Of a DNA stretch of 64,000 nucleotides, positions 30,586 through 40,414 are shown in pieces. The stretch's first letter is position 1, and each line of letters starts with the position of its first letter. The notes under the pieces were generated by a model. It searched no databases. It was not told where the DNA came from and saw only the letters and a list, made by a program, of their open reading frames with translations. The stretch comes from Paraflavitalea sp. CAU 1676 (lineage in GTDB: Bacteria > Bacteroidota > Bacteroidia > Chitinophagales > Chitinophagaceae): contig NZ_JARHUJ010000006.1 in assembly GCF_029223285.1 (NCBI RefSeq), forward strand, positions 62,001 to 126,000, given 5' to 3'. The position numbers were made by a program, and so were the translations under genes.

Positions 30586-31975
30586 AAGCTTCCTGCTGCT
30601 GATGGCGACCTGCCTGTCGATGCATGCGCTGAAGGCGCAGGACAGTACCCACCTGGCGCTTTCGGCCAAAGAATGCGTGGACTACGCTATGAAGAATACT
30701 GTTCAGGTAAAGAATGCGTTGCTGGCGATCCAGATACAGCAACAAAGTAATAAAGAGATCACCTCGGCTGCGCTACCACAGGTGAGCGGCAGCGTTGATG
30801 CGAACTATTATCCCAAGGTTCCTGTACAGAGCTTTCCCAATTTCATTGCAGCCGCGACCTACGGCGTGTTGGAGCAGGAAGGTGTGAAGAACGGAACCGG
30901 AACGCCCATCATTTCGCCCAAGGATTTTGGTTTTATCCAGGCGCAATTTGGAACCAAGTATACCGGTTCGGTGGGAGTAGGTCTTTCGCAGCTGTTGTTT
31001 GACGGGCAAGTGTTTGTTGGATTACAGGCGCGGGAAGCTTCGATCAAATATGCTACCAAGACAGCCGAAGTAACGCAAGTGCAGATCAAGGCCAATGTCT
31101 ACAAGGTTTATTACCAGCTGGTAGTTGGCAAGCGGCAAATAGGTACGGTCGATGCGAATATAGAACGGACCGAAAAACTCCTGCATGATACCAAGGCCTT
31201 TTACACCAATGGGTTTGCTGAAAAACTTGACGTAGACAAGGTAGAAGTAACCCTTGCCAACCTGCGCACCGAACGTGTAAAGCTTGATAATACGCTAAAG
31301 AATGGTTTACTGGGCCTTAAACTGCTGATTGGTATGCCGATCCGGAATGAGCTGACCTTAACCGATACCCTTTCGGAAGCCCAATTAAAAACAAATATCC
31401 TCGACACCTCTTACAATTATTCGGACAGGAAGGAATATGAGCAGGCAGAATGGCTGAAACGCCTGAACGAATACAATATCAAGCGTTATCAACTGAGCAA
31501 GTTGCCTACGGTGGCTTTGTTGGGCAGCTTCAGCAAGAATGCGCAGCGGAATAAGTTCAACTTTTTCGACTTCAATGAGGACTGGTTCACTACGGCCCTT
31601 ATCGGGGTGAAAGTATCGGTACCCATTTTTGAGGGGCTGGCTAAGAACGCACGTATCAGCAAGGCCAGACTGGAATTGCAGCAAACGGAGAACATGATGG
31701 ACGTGTTGAAACTATCGATCGACAATGAAGTTGAAACAGCAAGGACCAGCCTGCAAAGCGCTTTTGTATCGATGGATTTTCAGCAAAAGAATATGGTGCT
31801 GGCCGAGAATGTTTACAACCAGACCAAGCTGAAATATGAGCAGGGCCTGGGATCTAACCTCGAAATTACCAATGCGAATGCCGAGCTCAGAACGGCGCAG
31901 ATCAACTATTACAGTGCTCTATACGACGCCATTATTGCGAAGGTGGATTTCCTGACGGCGACCGGCAAACTTTAA
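30557..31975 (+). CDS. TolC-family outer-membrane efflux protein
   Basis: A 472-residue outer-membrane channel subunit. It has a signal peptide (about 1-27, ending LKAQD), then two related halves rich in long helices with L..AK..VDYAMKNTVQVKNA, a repeat of L(L)(F)DGQVF type (VGLSQLLFDGQVFVGLQA and KVSVPIFEGLAKNARISKA), and AENVYNQTKLKYEQGLGSNLEI near the end. It would form the exit duct of a tripartite RND pump with the next two genes. The ATG overlaps the end of the TetR gene in another frame. Confidence 0.94.
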   Translation: MTPYRVRRSKSFLLLMATCLSMHALKAQDSTHLALSAKECVDYAMKNTVQVKNALLAIQIQQQSNKEITSAALPQVSGSVDANYYPKVPVQSFPNFIAAATYGVLEQEGVKNGTGTPIISPKDFGFIQAQFGTKYTGSVGVGLSQLLFDGQVFVGLQAREASIKYATKTAEVTQVQIKANVYKVYYQLVVGKRQIGTVDANIERTEKLLHDTKAFYTNGFAEKLDVDKVEVTLANLRTERVKLDNTLKNGLLGLKLLIGMPIRNELTLTDTLSEAQLKTNILDTSYNYSDRKEYEQAEWLKRLNEYNIKRYQLSKLPTVALLGSFSKNAQRNKFNFFDFNEDWFTTALIGVKVSVPIFEGLAKNARISKARLELQQTENMMDVLKLSIDNEVETARTSLQSAFVSMDFQQKNMVLAENVYNQTKLKYEQGLGSNLEITNANAELRTAQINYYSALYDAIIAKVDFLTATGKL

Positions 31976-32013
31976 ACCATTACAACCTCATTAATAGCTT
32001 TAAAAAACGAATC

Positions 32014-33177
32014 ATGAAAACGATGTATAAATTATTTACGCTGGCTCTGGTGGTGTTGCTGGCTGCCTGCGGCGCCACTTCCGGCGATAAAGAGCTGGTG
32101 AAGAAAAAAGCCGAACTGGAGAAGCTAAAAGGCGAGCAAAAAGACCTGGCCAAACAGATCGACTCTTTAGAGGCTCAGATCAAAAGGATCGACCCAACCA
32201 CGGTGAAAGAAGAAAAGACGAAACTGGTAGCGGTAGCAGTGATAACGCCCGCGCAATTCACACACTATATTGATCTGAAGGGTAAGATCGATGCGCAGAA
32301 TATCGGCCTCGTTACGCCGCGCGGCCCTGGCGGGCTGGTGAAAGCCATTTTTGTAAAGCAAGGCGATCCGGTACGCAAGGGCCAATTGCTGATGAAACTG
32401 GATGACCCAATGACCCAACAACAGATAGAGCAGGCGAGGATCAACCTCAACCTGGCACAAACCACTTATGACCGCCGCAAGAATCTGTGGGATCAAAAGA
32501 TCGGCACAGAGATCGAATTATTGAATGCCAAAGCCAATGTCGAAAATATCCAAAAACAGATCGACCTGCTGAAGGAGCAAGCTGACCTGGCCAATGTATA
32601 CGCAGAAATGAGTGGTGTTGCAGATGAGGTGACCATCAAAGTAGGTGAAACATTCAGTGCAGCAACTGCCAGCATGCGTGGTATCACGATCGTGAATTCA
32701 AGCGAACTGAAAGTAGTGGCAGATGTTCCCGAAGCTTATCAGGGCCGCGTGAACACCGGCAGCAACCTGCTCATTACGCTTCCGGAACTGAATAATGATA
32801 CCATCCGTACCAGGGTGAATGTTGCCGGCCGGATGATCAACCCCGATACCCGCAGCTTCCAGATCGAAGCTAAGATCTCCGCCAACAGCAAACTGCGCCC
32901 CAATCAACTGGCGATGGTACGCATCCAGGATTATCAGGCGCCCAGGGCGATCACTGTGCCCATCAGCACTTTGCAAAGTGACGAGAAAGGTAAGTTCGTG
33001 CTGGTTGCCGTGAAAGAAGGTACCAAACTGGTTGCCCGGAAGAAGAATGTAACCGTAGGAGAATTGTATGGCGACAGGCTGGAGATCAAGAGTGGATTGC
33101 AGGCAGGCGAACAGCTGATCACGGAAGGGTTCCAGGGCCTCTATGACGGTCAATTGATAACAACAGATGTGAAGTAA
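32014..33177 (+). CDS. RND efflux periplasmic adaptor lipoprotein (HlyD/AcrA family)
   Basis: A 387-residue membrane-fusion protein. The signal peptide ends LLAAC with Cys19; residues 25-60 form a charged helix; then a lipoyl/barrel-sandwich half-motif (GLVTPRGPGGLVKAIFVKQGDPVRKG split by a helical hairpin of about 130-190), a beta-barrel domain with VVADVPEAYQGRV, and a C-terminal membrane-proximal domain with VTVGELYGDRLEIKSGL and LITEGFQGL. It links the RND pump to the TolC-like channel and lies 38 bases after the TolC gene. Confidence 0.95.
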   Translation: MKTMYKLFTLALVVLLAACGATSGDKELVKKKAELEKLKGEQKDLAKQIDSLEAQIKRIDPTTVKEEKTKLVAVAVITPAQFTHYIDLKGKIDAQNIGLVTPRGPGGLVKAIFVKQGDPVRKGQLLMKLDDPMTQQQIEQARINLNLAQTTYDRRKNLWDQKIGTEIELLNAKANVENIQKQIDLLKEQADLANVYAEMSGVADEVTIKVGETFSAATASMRGITIVNSSELKVVADVPEAYQGRVNTGSNLLITLPELNNDTIRTRVNVAGRMINPDTRSFQIEAKISANSKLRPNQLAMVRIQDYQAPRAITVPISTLQSDEKGKFVLVAVKEGTKLVARKKNVTVGELYGDRLEIKSGLQAGEQLITEGFQGLYDGQLITTDVK

Positions 33178-33224
33178 GCGTGGATGTGAGCGATGGACGA
33201 TTCTACAATTCTTAAATCAATCTT

Positions 33225-36200
33225 ATGAGTGTTCTGGAAAATATACAGGAGAAGTTCAAGCATTTCCGACCTACGACCTGGAGTATTAAAAATAAGACCT
33301 CTATTTACCTGGTGATGTTGATCGTAACGCTGATAGGTGTTTATCAGTTCGTGACATTACCGAAAGAGCAGTATCCCGATATCGTGATCCCTACCATTTA
33401 CGTGCAAACCATACACGTTGGTAACTCACCCAAAGACATCGAGAACCTCGTAACCCAGCCCATTGAAAAGCAGATCAAGGGTATTACCGGGGCCAAGATC
33501 AATAAAGTAACGAGTACCTCCCTGCAGGATTACTCTGCCATCACCGTTGAGTTCGATACGGATGTTAAGACGGATGTTGCGTTGCGGAAAGTTAAGGATG
33601 CCGTTGATAAGGCCAAGCAGGACCTTCCTACGGATCTTACCGAAGAGCCCACGGTTATGGAGGTGAGCTTCTCGGACCAGCCCATCATGTATGTGAACGT
33701 GAGCGGCAACTTCGATGTGATGAAGCTGAAGGAATATGCCGACGATCTGCAGGACAGGCTGGAAGAGCTGCCCCAGATCAACCGCGTTGACCTGGTGGGT
33801 GCTCCTGAAAGGGAATTCCAGATCAATGTTGACAACTACCGGATGGATATTGCCGGCGTTACGTTTGACGACATTGCCAATGCGGTCTCCCGCGAGAACA
33901 TGGATATTTCGGGTGGCTTGCTCGATGTAGGCGATACCAAGCGGAATCTGCAGTTGAAAGGTCAGTTCAAAACCAGCTTTGATATCGAAAAAGTGGTGGT
34001 GCGCAATTCGAAAGGCGCTCCTATCTACCTGAAAGATATTGCCACCATCAAGGATACAATCAAGGAAAAAGAAAGCTATGCCCGATTGAATGGTAAGAAT
34101 GTAATCACCCTGAACATCATTAAACGTTCGGGTGAGAACCTGATCGAGACCTCGGATGATGTGAAGAAAGCCGTGAACCTAATGAAGGAGGAGCAATTTC
34201 CCAAAGAGCTGGATGTGGTGATCACGGGCGATATGAGTAAGGCTACCCGCACTTCGTTTGATGAGCTGGTGAACACGATCGTGATCGGCTTTATCCTGGT
34301 ATTGCTGATCCTGATGTTCTTTATGGGTGTTACGAATGCCTTCTTCGTGGCTTTGTCGGTTCCATTGAGTATGTTCGTTGCTTTCATCTTTCTACCAGCG
34401 GCCGACCTGATCGTGGGCGCCAACGTGACCCTGAACTTCATGGTACTGTTCGCGCTGGTGTTTGGACTGGGGATCATCGTAGATGATGCCATTGTGGTGA
34501 TCGAGAATACGCACCGGATCTTTGTGCAATCGAAAGGGAAGCTCACTGCCGAGAAGTCGGCCATGATGGCCGCCGGTGAAGTGTTCATTCCGGTACTCTC
34601 GGGTACAGTGACTACATTGGCTCCCTTCTTCCCCCTACTATTCTGGCCGGGTATCATTGGCAAGTTCATGATCTACCTGCCTACGATGCTGATCTTTACA
34701 CTGACGGCTTCGCTGATCGTGGCATTTATCATGAACCCGGTTTTTGCCGTGGACTTCATGAACCATGACGATGATCATAAACGTCCGAAGACGGCTATCT
34801 TCAAGAGTCCGGCTTTGTGGATCGCGCTGGGCGTGGGTATCGCGCTGGATGTTTCGGGTTATACCTTCATGGGTAATCTGTTGATCTTCTTCGTGCTGAT
34901 CGCCTTGCTGAATAAGTTTGTGCTGGAGGGGTTGATCCGCCGTTTCCAACACAGCTTTTTGCCCTGGCTGATGAATCACTATGAAAGCCTCTTACGTTGG
35001 GCTTTAAAAGGATGGCGCCCGGTGTGGCTGTTATTGGCCACCTTCGGCCTTTTCCTCTTCTCCTTGTTCCTGTTTGGAGCAGCGAAGGTTCCGGTAATCC
35101 TGTTCCCAACCGGTGACCCCAACCAGATCTATGTATATATGAAGTTGCCGGTAGGCACCAATGTAAATTATACCGACTCGGTGACGCGGGTATTGGAAGG
35201 CCGCGTATATAAGGTTTTGGGCATCGACAATGGTAAAACGAACCCCATTGTAGAAAGTGCCATCAGTAATGTGGCGGTGGGTGCGGGTGACCCAATGAGT
35301 GGTGACAGAAGTACGCGACCAGAGTTGGGACGTATTCAGATCTCCTTTGTAGAATATGAAAAAAGACATGGCCATTCTACGGCGCCTTATCTCGACTCTA
35401 TCCGCAAGGTGGTGAAGGGCATTCCCGGCGCCGAATTGTCGGTAAGCCAGGAACAGGGCGGCCCTCCTACCGATCCACCGGTGAATATCGAGATCGCAGG
35501 TGACAATTTTGATGATATCATCAAAACAGCTGCTTCCCTGAAGAACTACCTGGATTCTATTGCCACCCCGGGCGTGGAAGAGTTAAAAATGGACGTTGAC
35601 CTTACCAATCCGGAGATCACATTTACGGTTGATCGTGAGCGTGCGTTGATCGAGGGTGTTTCCTCGGCTCAGATCGGTATGGAACTGCGTACGGCATTAT
35701 TTGGCCGGGAAGTTTCGAAGATCAAGGATGGTGAAGATGAGTATAAGATACAATTACGAAACCTGGAATTGCAACGGAAAAGTCTGGTCGACCTGCTGAA
35801 CATGAAGATCAATTTCCGGGATATGGCGACCGGTGGTTACAAAAGTATTCCTATCAGTTCGCTGGTGAAGTTTGACCTAACCAGCACGCTGGGTAGTGTG
35901 AAACGGAAGAATCAGAAGCGCACCATTACGCTTATTTCGAATGTGCTGGAATCGCAGGGTTATAATCCGCAGGCGGTGAATGAAGAACTGGCTGTACATA
36001 TTGCCGACTTCAAGAAGAAGCCTGACAATGTTACGATCCGGCAAACTGGGCAGGGTGAGCAGATGGCGGAGACCTTCAACTTCCTGACGCTTGCACTGGT
36101 AGTGGCATTAATGCTGATCCTCTTTATCCTCGTACTTCAATTCAATTCGATCAGTAAGGCGGTGATCATTTTGATGGAGATCATTTTCAGTGTGATCGGG

Positions 36201-36803
36201 GTTTTGATCGGCTTTGCGCTGACTGGTATGGAAGTGTCTATCGTTATGACAGGTATTGGTATCGTGGGATTGGCCGGTATTGTGGTGAAGAACGGTATCC
36301 TGGTGATCGAGTTTACGGAAGAGCTGCGCGGCCGGGGTATGAAAACCCGCGAAGCAGTGGTGGAAGCGGGTAAAACGCGTATCATCCCGGTTTTGCTGAC
36401 GGCGATCGCCGCGATCCTTGGCCTGATCCCATTGGCGATTGGTTTCAATATCAACTTCCTGACATTATTCGCCGACCTCAATCCGAAGATCTTTTTCGGT
36501 GGTGACAATGCTGTGTTCTGGAAGCCGCTGGCCTGGACGATCATCTTTGGTTTGGCCTTTGCGTTCTTCATGACGCTGGTAATCGTACCGAGTATGTACC
36601 TGATTGCCGAGCGGTTGAGAAGGCCAATGCGGAAAATGTACGGCGGTAAGTGGATCTCTTTCCTGGGCATCCCTCCGTTTACCTTGCTCTTTATGCCTTT
36701 GATGCTCATTACGATGTTAAAGCATCGCTTCGACAAGGCACGCCGCAGGCGTAAACTTGCCGGAAAGAATGTAAATGAGGCATTTATCGGCAGTTGGTTT
36801 TAA
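33225..36803 (+). CDS. RND-family multidrug efflux permease, elongated variant
   Basis: A 1192-residue inner-membrane proton/drug antiporter (HAE1-like), longer than the usual 1030-1050. The first helix precedes LPKEQYPDIVIPTIYV, the porter domains follow with ALRKVKDAVDKAKQDLP, and TM4 carries the proton-relay pair in GLGIIVDDAIVVIENTHRI (about D421-D422). Odd features: extra hydrophobic segments between the two halves (about 525-560, ALWIALGVGIALDVSG and LLIFFVLIALLN) and one more near the C-terminus (about 1146-1162, FTLLFMPLMLITML), plus an NPKIFFGGDNAVFW insert before the last helices. Last gene of the efflux operon, closed by a strong terminator. Confidence 0.95.
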   Translation: MSVLENIQEKFKHFRPTTWSIKNKTSIYLVMLIVTLIGVYQFVTLPKEQYPDIVIPTIYVQTIHVGNSPKDIENLVTQPIEKQIKGITGAKINKVTSTSLQDYSAITVEFDTDVKTDVALRKVKDAVDKAKQDLPTDLTEEPTVMEVSFSDQPIMYVNVSGNFDVMKLKEYADDLQDRLEELPQINRVDLVGAPEREFQINVDNYRMDIAGVTFDDIANAVSRENMDISGGLLDVGDTKRNLQLKGQFKTSFDIEKVVVRNSKGAPIYLKDIATIKDTIKEKESYARLNGKNVITLNIIKRSGENLIETSDDVKKAVNLMKEEQFPKELDVVITGDMSKATRTSFDELVNTIVIGFILVLLILMFFMGVTNAFFVALSVPLSMFVAFIFLPAADLIVGANVTLNFMVLFALVFGLGIIVDDAIVVIENTHRIFVQSKGKLTAEKSAMMAAGEVFIPVLSGTVTTLAPFFPLLFWPGIIGKFMIYLPTMLIFTLTASLIVAFIMNPVFAVDFMNHDDDHKRPKTAIFKSPALWIALGVGIALDVSGYTFMGNLLIFFVLIALLNKFVLEGLIRRFQHSFLPWLMNHYESLLRWALKGWRPVWLLLATFGLFLFSLFLFGAAKVPVILFPTGDPNQIYVYMKLPVGTNVNYTDSVTRVLEGRVYKVLGIDNGKTNPIVESAISNVAVGAGDPMSGDRSTRPELGRIQISFVEYEKRHGHSTAPYLDSIRKVVKGIPGAELSVSQEQGGPPTDPPVNIEIAGDNFDDIIKTAASLKNYLDSIATPGVEELKMDVDLTNPEITFTVDRERALIEGVSSAQIGMELRTALFGREVSKIKDGEDEYKIQLRNLELQRKSLVDLLNMKINFRDMATGGYKSIPISSLVKFDLTSTLGSVKRKNQKRTITLISNVLESQGYNPQAVNEELAVHIADFKKKPDNVTIRQTGQGEQMAETFNFLTLALVVALMLILFILVLQFNSISKAVIILMEIIFSVIGVLIGFALTGMEVSIVMTGIGIVGLAGIVVKNGILVIEFTEELRGRGMKTREAVVEAGKTRIIPVLLTAIAAILGLIPLAIGFNINFLTLFADLNPKIFFGGDNAVFWKPLAWTIIFGLAFAFFMTLVIVPSMYLIAERLRRPMRKMYGGKWISFLGIPPFTLLFMPLMLITMLKHRFDKARRRRKLAGKNVNEAFIGSWF

Positions 36804-36826
36804 GCGTCTGAGTTAATATGTGTTAT

Positions 36827-36858
36827 AAAGGGCCCGCTTTGCTGCGGGCCCTTTTTTT
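36827..36858 (+). terminator. Terminator of the efflux operon
   Basis: AGGGCCCGC-TTTGCT-GCGGGCCCT forms a perfect 9-bp stem followed by TTTTTT, 23 bases after the RND stop. Confidence 0.9.
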
Positions 36859-36926
36859 GCGGCCATATTGTAATATTTCCCTGATTTTGCTACTTATATG
36901 GTATTAATCAAATGGGCAGGTTGCCC

Positions 36927-36934
36927 TAATTTTG
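36927..36934 (+). promoter_or_regulatory. -7 promoter box of the AIM24-family gene
   Basis: TAATTTTG is an exact TAnnTTTG match 22 bases before the ATG at 36957. It supports that ATG over a TTG four codons upstream. Confidence 0.45.
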
Positions 36935-36956
36935 AATCAAATAATTGACTTTGTAT

Positions 36957-37751
36957 ATGAAATCGAACCATGAAATAGATTACCGGATTTACGGTGAAGA
37001 GATGCAATATGTAGAAGTTGAACTGGATCCCAATGAAACGGCTATCGCTGAAAGCGGCGCTTTCATGATGATGGACGATGGCATCCAGATGCAAACCTTA
37101 TTTGGCGACGGCTCTCAACCGCAGCAGGGTCTCCTTGGCAAACTGATGTCGGCGGGTAAGCGTATTTTAACGGGTGAAAGTTTGTTCATGACCGCGTTTA
37201 CGAATGTGGGCCATGGCAAACGCCGTGTGAGCTTTGCCTCTCCTTACCCCGGTAAGATCATTCCATTGGACCTTTCCTTGCTGGAAGGCAAGATCGTAGC
37301 CCAAAAAGATTCGTTCCTGTGTGCTGCGAAAGGTGTTTCCATTGGCATTGAGTTGCAGAGAAAACTGGGTACCGGTTTATTTGGTGGCGAAGGCTTTATC
37401 ATGCAAAAACTGGAAGGCGATGGCATGGCGTTCGTGCATGCCGGTGGTCACGTGTTTGAAAGAACATTGCAACCGGGAGAAACGCTGAAGATCGATACCG
37501 GTTGTATCGTTGCCTATACCCGCCATATCGACTACGACATCCAGTTTGTAGGTGGTATCAAGAACACCCTTTTTGGTGGTGAAGGTTTGTTCTTTGCGAC
37601 TTTGCGCGGCCCCGGTAAAGTATGGCTGCAAACCTTGCCCATCAGCCGGCTGGCCGGCCGTATCCTCGCTTACGGTACTTATAAGCGTAAGGAAGAGGGA
37701 AGTATTTTGGGGGGCATCGGCAATATGCTGGATGGTGACGGTTGGAAATAA
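36957..37751 (+). CDS. AIM24/TIGR00266 family protein
   Basis: A 264-residue cytosolic protein of the TIGR00266 family (related to mitochondrial AIM24). The beta-rich fold shows EMQYVEVELDPNETAIAESG, AFMMMDD, a GLLGKLMSAGKRILTGES insert, VSFASPYPGKIIPLDL, the LGTGLFGGEGFIMQKLEGDG repeat and its echo LFGGEGLFFATLRGPG. No catalytic residues are known for the family; its function is unclear. It stands alone between two terminators, with its own promoter. Confidence 0.93.
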   Translation: MKSNHEIDYRIYGEEMQYVEVELDPNETAIAESGAFMMMDDGIQMQTLFGDGSQPQQGLLGKLMSAGKRILTGESLFMTAFTNVGHGKRRVSFASPYPGKIIPLDLSLLEGKIVAQKDSFLCAAKGVSIGIELQRKLGTGLFGGEGFIMQKLEGDGMAFVHAGGHVFERTLQPGETLKIDTGCIVAYTRHIDYDIQFVGGIKNTLFGGEGLFFATLRGPGKVWLQTLPISRLAGRILAYGTYKRKEEGSILGGIGNMLDGDGWK

Positions 37752-37770
37752 TGCTTTTGGTATACATAAA

Positions 37771-37802
37771 GAGGCCCGGCTTGCGCATGCAAGCCGGGCC
37801 TC
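37771..37802. terminator. Bidirectional terminator between convergent genes
   Basis: GAGGCCCGGCTTGC-GCAT-GCAAGCCGGGCCTC is a perfect 14-bp stem with TTCTT after it on the plus strand and TTTATG on the minus strand. It serves the AIM24-family gene and the convergent carboxypeptidase gene. Confidence 0.9.
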
Positions 37803-37822
37803 TTCTTATTCCTGACGGTGAC

Positions 37823-39187
37823 TTAGTACTTGTTGCGAATATTGGTGAGAAACGCTTCTACACTTCTGCGGATATTAGCAGGACTTCCATTGTGGTTATT
37901 GACCAGCACAGAAAATACCAGCAGTTTATTCTTTTGGGTATACAGAAATCCACTCAGGGCAAGTACCCCCGACAGTGAGCCTGTTTTGGCATATATATAG
38001 CCGCTGTCCTTTTTATAATAAGCGCTGAGCGTGCCGGTACCACCGGTAGGAAAAATGCCCTTTATGCGATCCATTCCAAACTGCGTACGCATCTTATTGA
38101 GTATAGCCACAAAATCCTGTGGTGTAAACAGGTTGTAGCGGCTGAGGCCACTGCCATCCACCCAACGGGGCGCCTGTGGCAGATCGGCCAGGTCGGTTTT
38201 AAGCAGGGTGTCGATGATCTGCCGATCGCTCATGATACCGAGCTTGCGGTTGCTGACCATGAGCAGGGTTTGTTCGGCATAAAAATTATCGCTCCGGTGC
38301 ATCATGGGGCGCAGCATGGAATCGGTGGGCTGCGAATGGATCACTGATGGCTGCATGCTTCTCAGCATGGGTTGCAGGCTACGGGTGGCCCTCCAATTTT
38401 TTGCCACTACTTCTTTGTGCAGGGTATCGGGCAGCAGTTCGATGGCCGATTGAATGCCATTGGTATAGAACGGTACTTCCTGTTCTTTCTTCTTTTCTAC
38501 TCCCTGATTGATATGGTATACATTATCGGCCTGATCGCGCTCTACATAAAAACTTTTGTTGGCCGTATCACCACTGAAACGCACTTTCCATTCCACCTCG
38601 GGTATCGAGTAGATGGAAGGGCTGGGTGCGAACAGGGGATCGGCATTCTGCGTGGCTTCGCCGGCTTCCTGTACCCATTTTATGATATTGCCGAATACGG
38701 GCAGGGCGCTACGCTCGGCCATGTAATTTTCGTTGTAGTCGTTCCAGCTCCATCCGGAACCCAGGGCGCGTGCCTTCCAATCGGCATCGGTGATGTACAG
38801 GTTTTTGGGGCTCTTTTGCAGAAAATCAACGACTGGTTGTTTCTTAAATTCCGGATGCAGGAATGTGGGGTCGCCTGCCGGGAGAATGAATACAGCCGTA
38901 TCGTTTTCGTAATAACGTATGCCGGTGAGGCTATCACCGAGGTATTTGAGCGCGGCGAAGCAGGTTACGATCTTGGTATTGGAGGCGGGTACAAAATATT
39001 TATCGGCCTGGTGGTTGTAGAGGTATTTGTTTTCCGCTACATCGTACAGGCTGATGCCAATGTGTGCCTTGCTGATGGTGGCATCCTGCAGGATCGTTTG
39101 ATGCGCCTGTTTATTTATCGCCTTTTGGGTAGAACAGGCTGCAAGAAACAGCAGGGGGCCAACAATGAATCGGCTATTCTTTTTCAT
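37823..39187 (-). CDS. dacB: D-alanyl-D-alanine carboxypeptidase/endopeptidase, PBP4 type (peptidase S13)
   Basis: A 454-residue exported lipoprotein (lipobox LAAC, Cys18) that trims or cleaves peptidoglycan cross-links. The three penicillin-binding motifs are present: SNTK at 69-72 in FVPASNTKIVTC, SDN in MHRSDNFYAEQ, and KTG in YIYAKTGSLSGV. PBP4-type spacing, with a large insert between motifs 1 and 2 (about 230 residues), and the VDGSGLSRYN segment agree. The start at 39187 removes six untypical residues. Upstream TATATTGG is a near-match to the -7 box, about 10 bases before the ATG. Confidence 0.94.
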   Translation of the reverse strand: MKKNSRFIVGPLLFLAACSTQKAINKQAHQTILQDATISKAHIGISLYDVAENKYLYNHQADKYFVPASNTKIVTCFAALKYLGDSLTGIRYYENDTAVFILPAGDPTFLHPEFKKQPVVDFLQKSPKNLYITDADWKARALGSGWSWNDYNENYMAERSALPVFGNIIKWVQEAGEATQNADPLFAPSPSIYSIPEVEWKVRFSGDTANKSFYVERDQADNVYHINQGVEKKKEQEVPFYTNGIQSAIELLPDTLHKEVVAKNWRATRSLQPMLRSMQPSVIHSQPTDSMLRPMMHRSDNFYAEQTLLMVSNRKLGIMSDRQIIDTLLKTDLADLPQAPRWVDGSGLSRYNLFTPQDFVAILNKMRTQFGMDRIKGIFPTGGTGTLSAYYKKDSGYIYAKTGSLSGVLALSGFLYTQKNKLLVFSVLVNNHNGSPANIRRSVEAFLTNIRNKY

Positions 39188-39226
39188 GGCCCCAATATAC
39201 GGCAATGTGCGTTTGCTGCAGCAGGA

Positions 39227-40363
39227 TTAATCTCTTTCCTGTGCACGCAGCCATCTTTCGGGAATCTCGTTGCGGCCGGCCAATAAATAATCTTTATATG
39301 AGCAGGGAATAAATTTCTTATCGGGTAACTGCATCCACCAGCGTCCTGTCTTTTTGCTTTGGAGGAACACGGATTCAATTTCAGCAAATGCCATGTGGAA
39401 TTCATTGAAAGATTCCTTCTCCTCCACTTTGGCTTCGCGTTTGCCGCGGCTGCGGCCATCGATGAGGTACCAAAGCATATGGCTGATCTGCTTTGCCGTT
39501 AGGGATTCTTTGTCCTTTTGCGGTACATAGCCATAGATACCGATGGTATTGATGCTGGTACTCATACCAGCATATCGCATGAGGATACAGGCCTCTTCGC
39601 CATTGAGGCCGTTGGGGGTGATGGTATTGGAAGGCGCAAAGGCGTTGGCGATGGCTGATATATCGAAACTGAATAGTTGGCTGTTGCGGATAACGGGTTC
39701 CATTTCTTCGATCTGGTCTTTGACCATGCCCACGCGGAAGCAATCGAAGCGGAGTTTATCCATGGTCTCTAACATGTGCGGGTGCACATAGTAGCTTTGG
39801 AATCCGATGTGGTTGTAGTGACGGATGAAATTGGGCTCGCCGGTGAGCATCTCCATGAGGAAGTTCTTGTCGCGCTGGGGCGTATCCATGGAGAGGTCGA
39901 TCAGGGCATCGACGCATGTGGCGTCGATCACCTTCTGCTGATCGGCGTACATGCCATACTGGGCGAGGGTAAGGTCGTGCGAACCGCCGAGGATGACAAC
40001 GAGCTTACCCGCAGCGGTCAATTCGGCAAGTACCGTTTTAAGGGCCGCATAGGTATCCTTGAGCGATGCCCCTTTCTTAATGTTCCCTATGTCGGCAATG
40101 GAAATATCCTGGTGCCAGTAGAATAGCTGGTAGAACTCGGCCCGCACGCGGTCGGGCGCGGGTTGTGTACCCGGGGGGATAGCGGCTCCCCTGGTTTCGC
40201 CACAGCCTACCAAAACGATGTCTACGGTGGTTAAATCGGGCATTTCCTCTTCGTAAACCTGTAAAGTTTTCCCTAACTGTCCATCCTTATATGATTCATC
40301 CTGTGAAAGTACGGCCCGGTTGACGGGTTCCAGGAAATCAGCGATATTAAAAATATCCGACAT
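39227..40363 (-). CDS. Arginase-fold (formimidoylglutamase-like) protein with missing metal ligands
   Basis: A 378-residue cytosolic protein with the ureohydrolase fold. Motif 1 is kept as ILGGSHDLTLAQY (126-130), but motif 2, DAHxD in active enzymes, reads DALIDL (152-157) and motif 3, SxDxD, reads SFDISAI (232-238). So one His and one Asp of the binuclear manganese site are replaced by Leu and Ser. Bacteroidota genomes carry a divergent group annotated as formimidoylglutamase with similar changes (from memory). It may be an enzyme with one metal, or a non-catalytic relative. The C-terminal extension (330-378) has WWMQLPDKKFIPCSYKDYL. It is divergent from pheS; no hut genes are nearby. Confidence 0.82.
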   Translation of the reverse strand: MSDIFNIADFLEPVNRAVLSQDESYKDGQLGKTLQVYEEEMPDLTTVDIVLVGCGETRGAAIPPGTQPAPDRVRAEFYQLFYWHQDISIADIGNIKKGASLKDTYAALKTVLAELTAAGKLVVILGGSHDLTLAQYGMYADQQKVIDATCVDALIDLSMDTPQRDKNFLMEMLTGEPNFIRHYNHIGFQSYYVHPHMLETMDKLRFDCFRVGMVKDQIEEMEPVIRNSQLFSFDISAIANAFAPSNTITPNGLNGEEACILMRYAGMSTSINTIGIYGYVPQKDKESLTAKQISHMLWYLIDGRSRGKREAKVEEKESFNEFHMAFAEIESVFLQSKKTGRWWMQLPDKKFIPCSYKDYLLAGRNEIPERWLRAQERD

Positions 40364-40414
40364 GGGCGCAAGATAGAGCGAAAGTTGGAAAGTGAGAAAG
40401 CCGGTTTCCTTCAT

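Noticed and set aside
33530-36736. Long minus-strand frames within the RND gene
   Set aside because: Shadows of a high-confidence plus-strand gene, Ser/Thr/Ile-rich as expected for antisense of membrane-protein codons.
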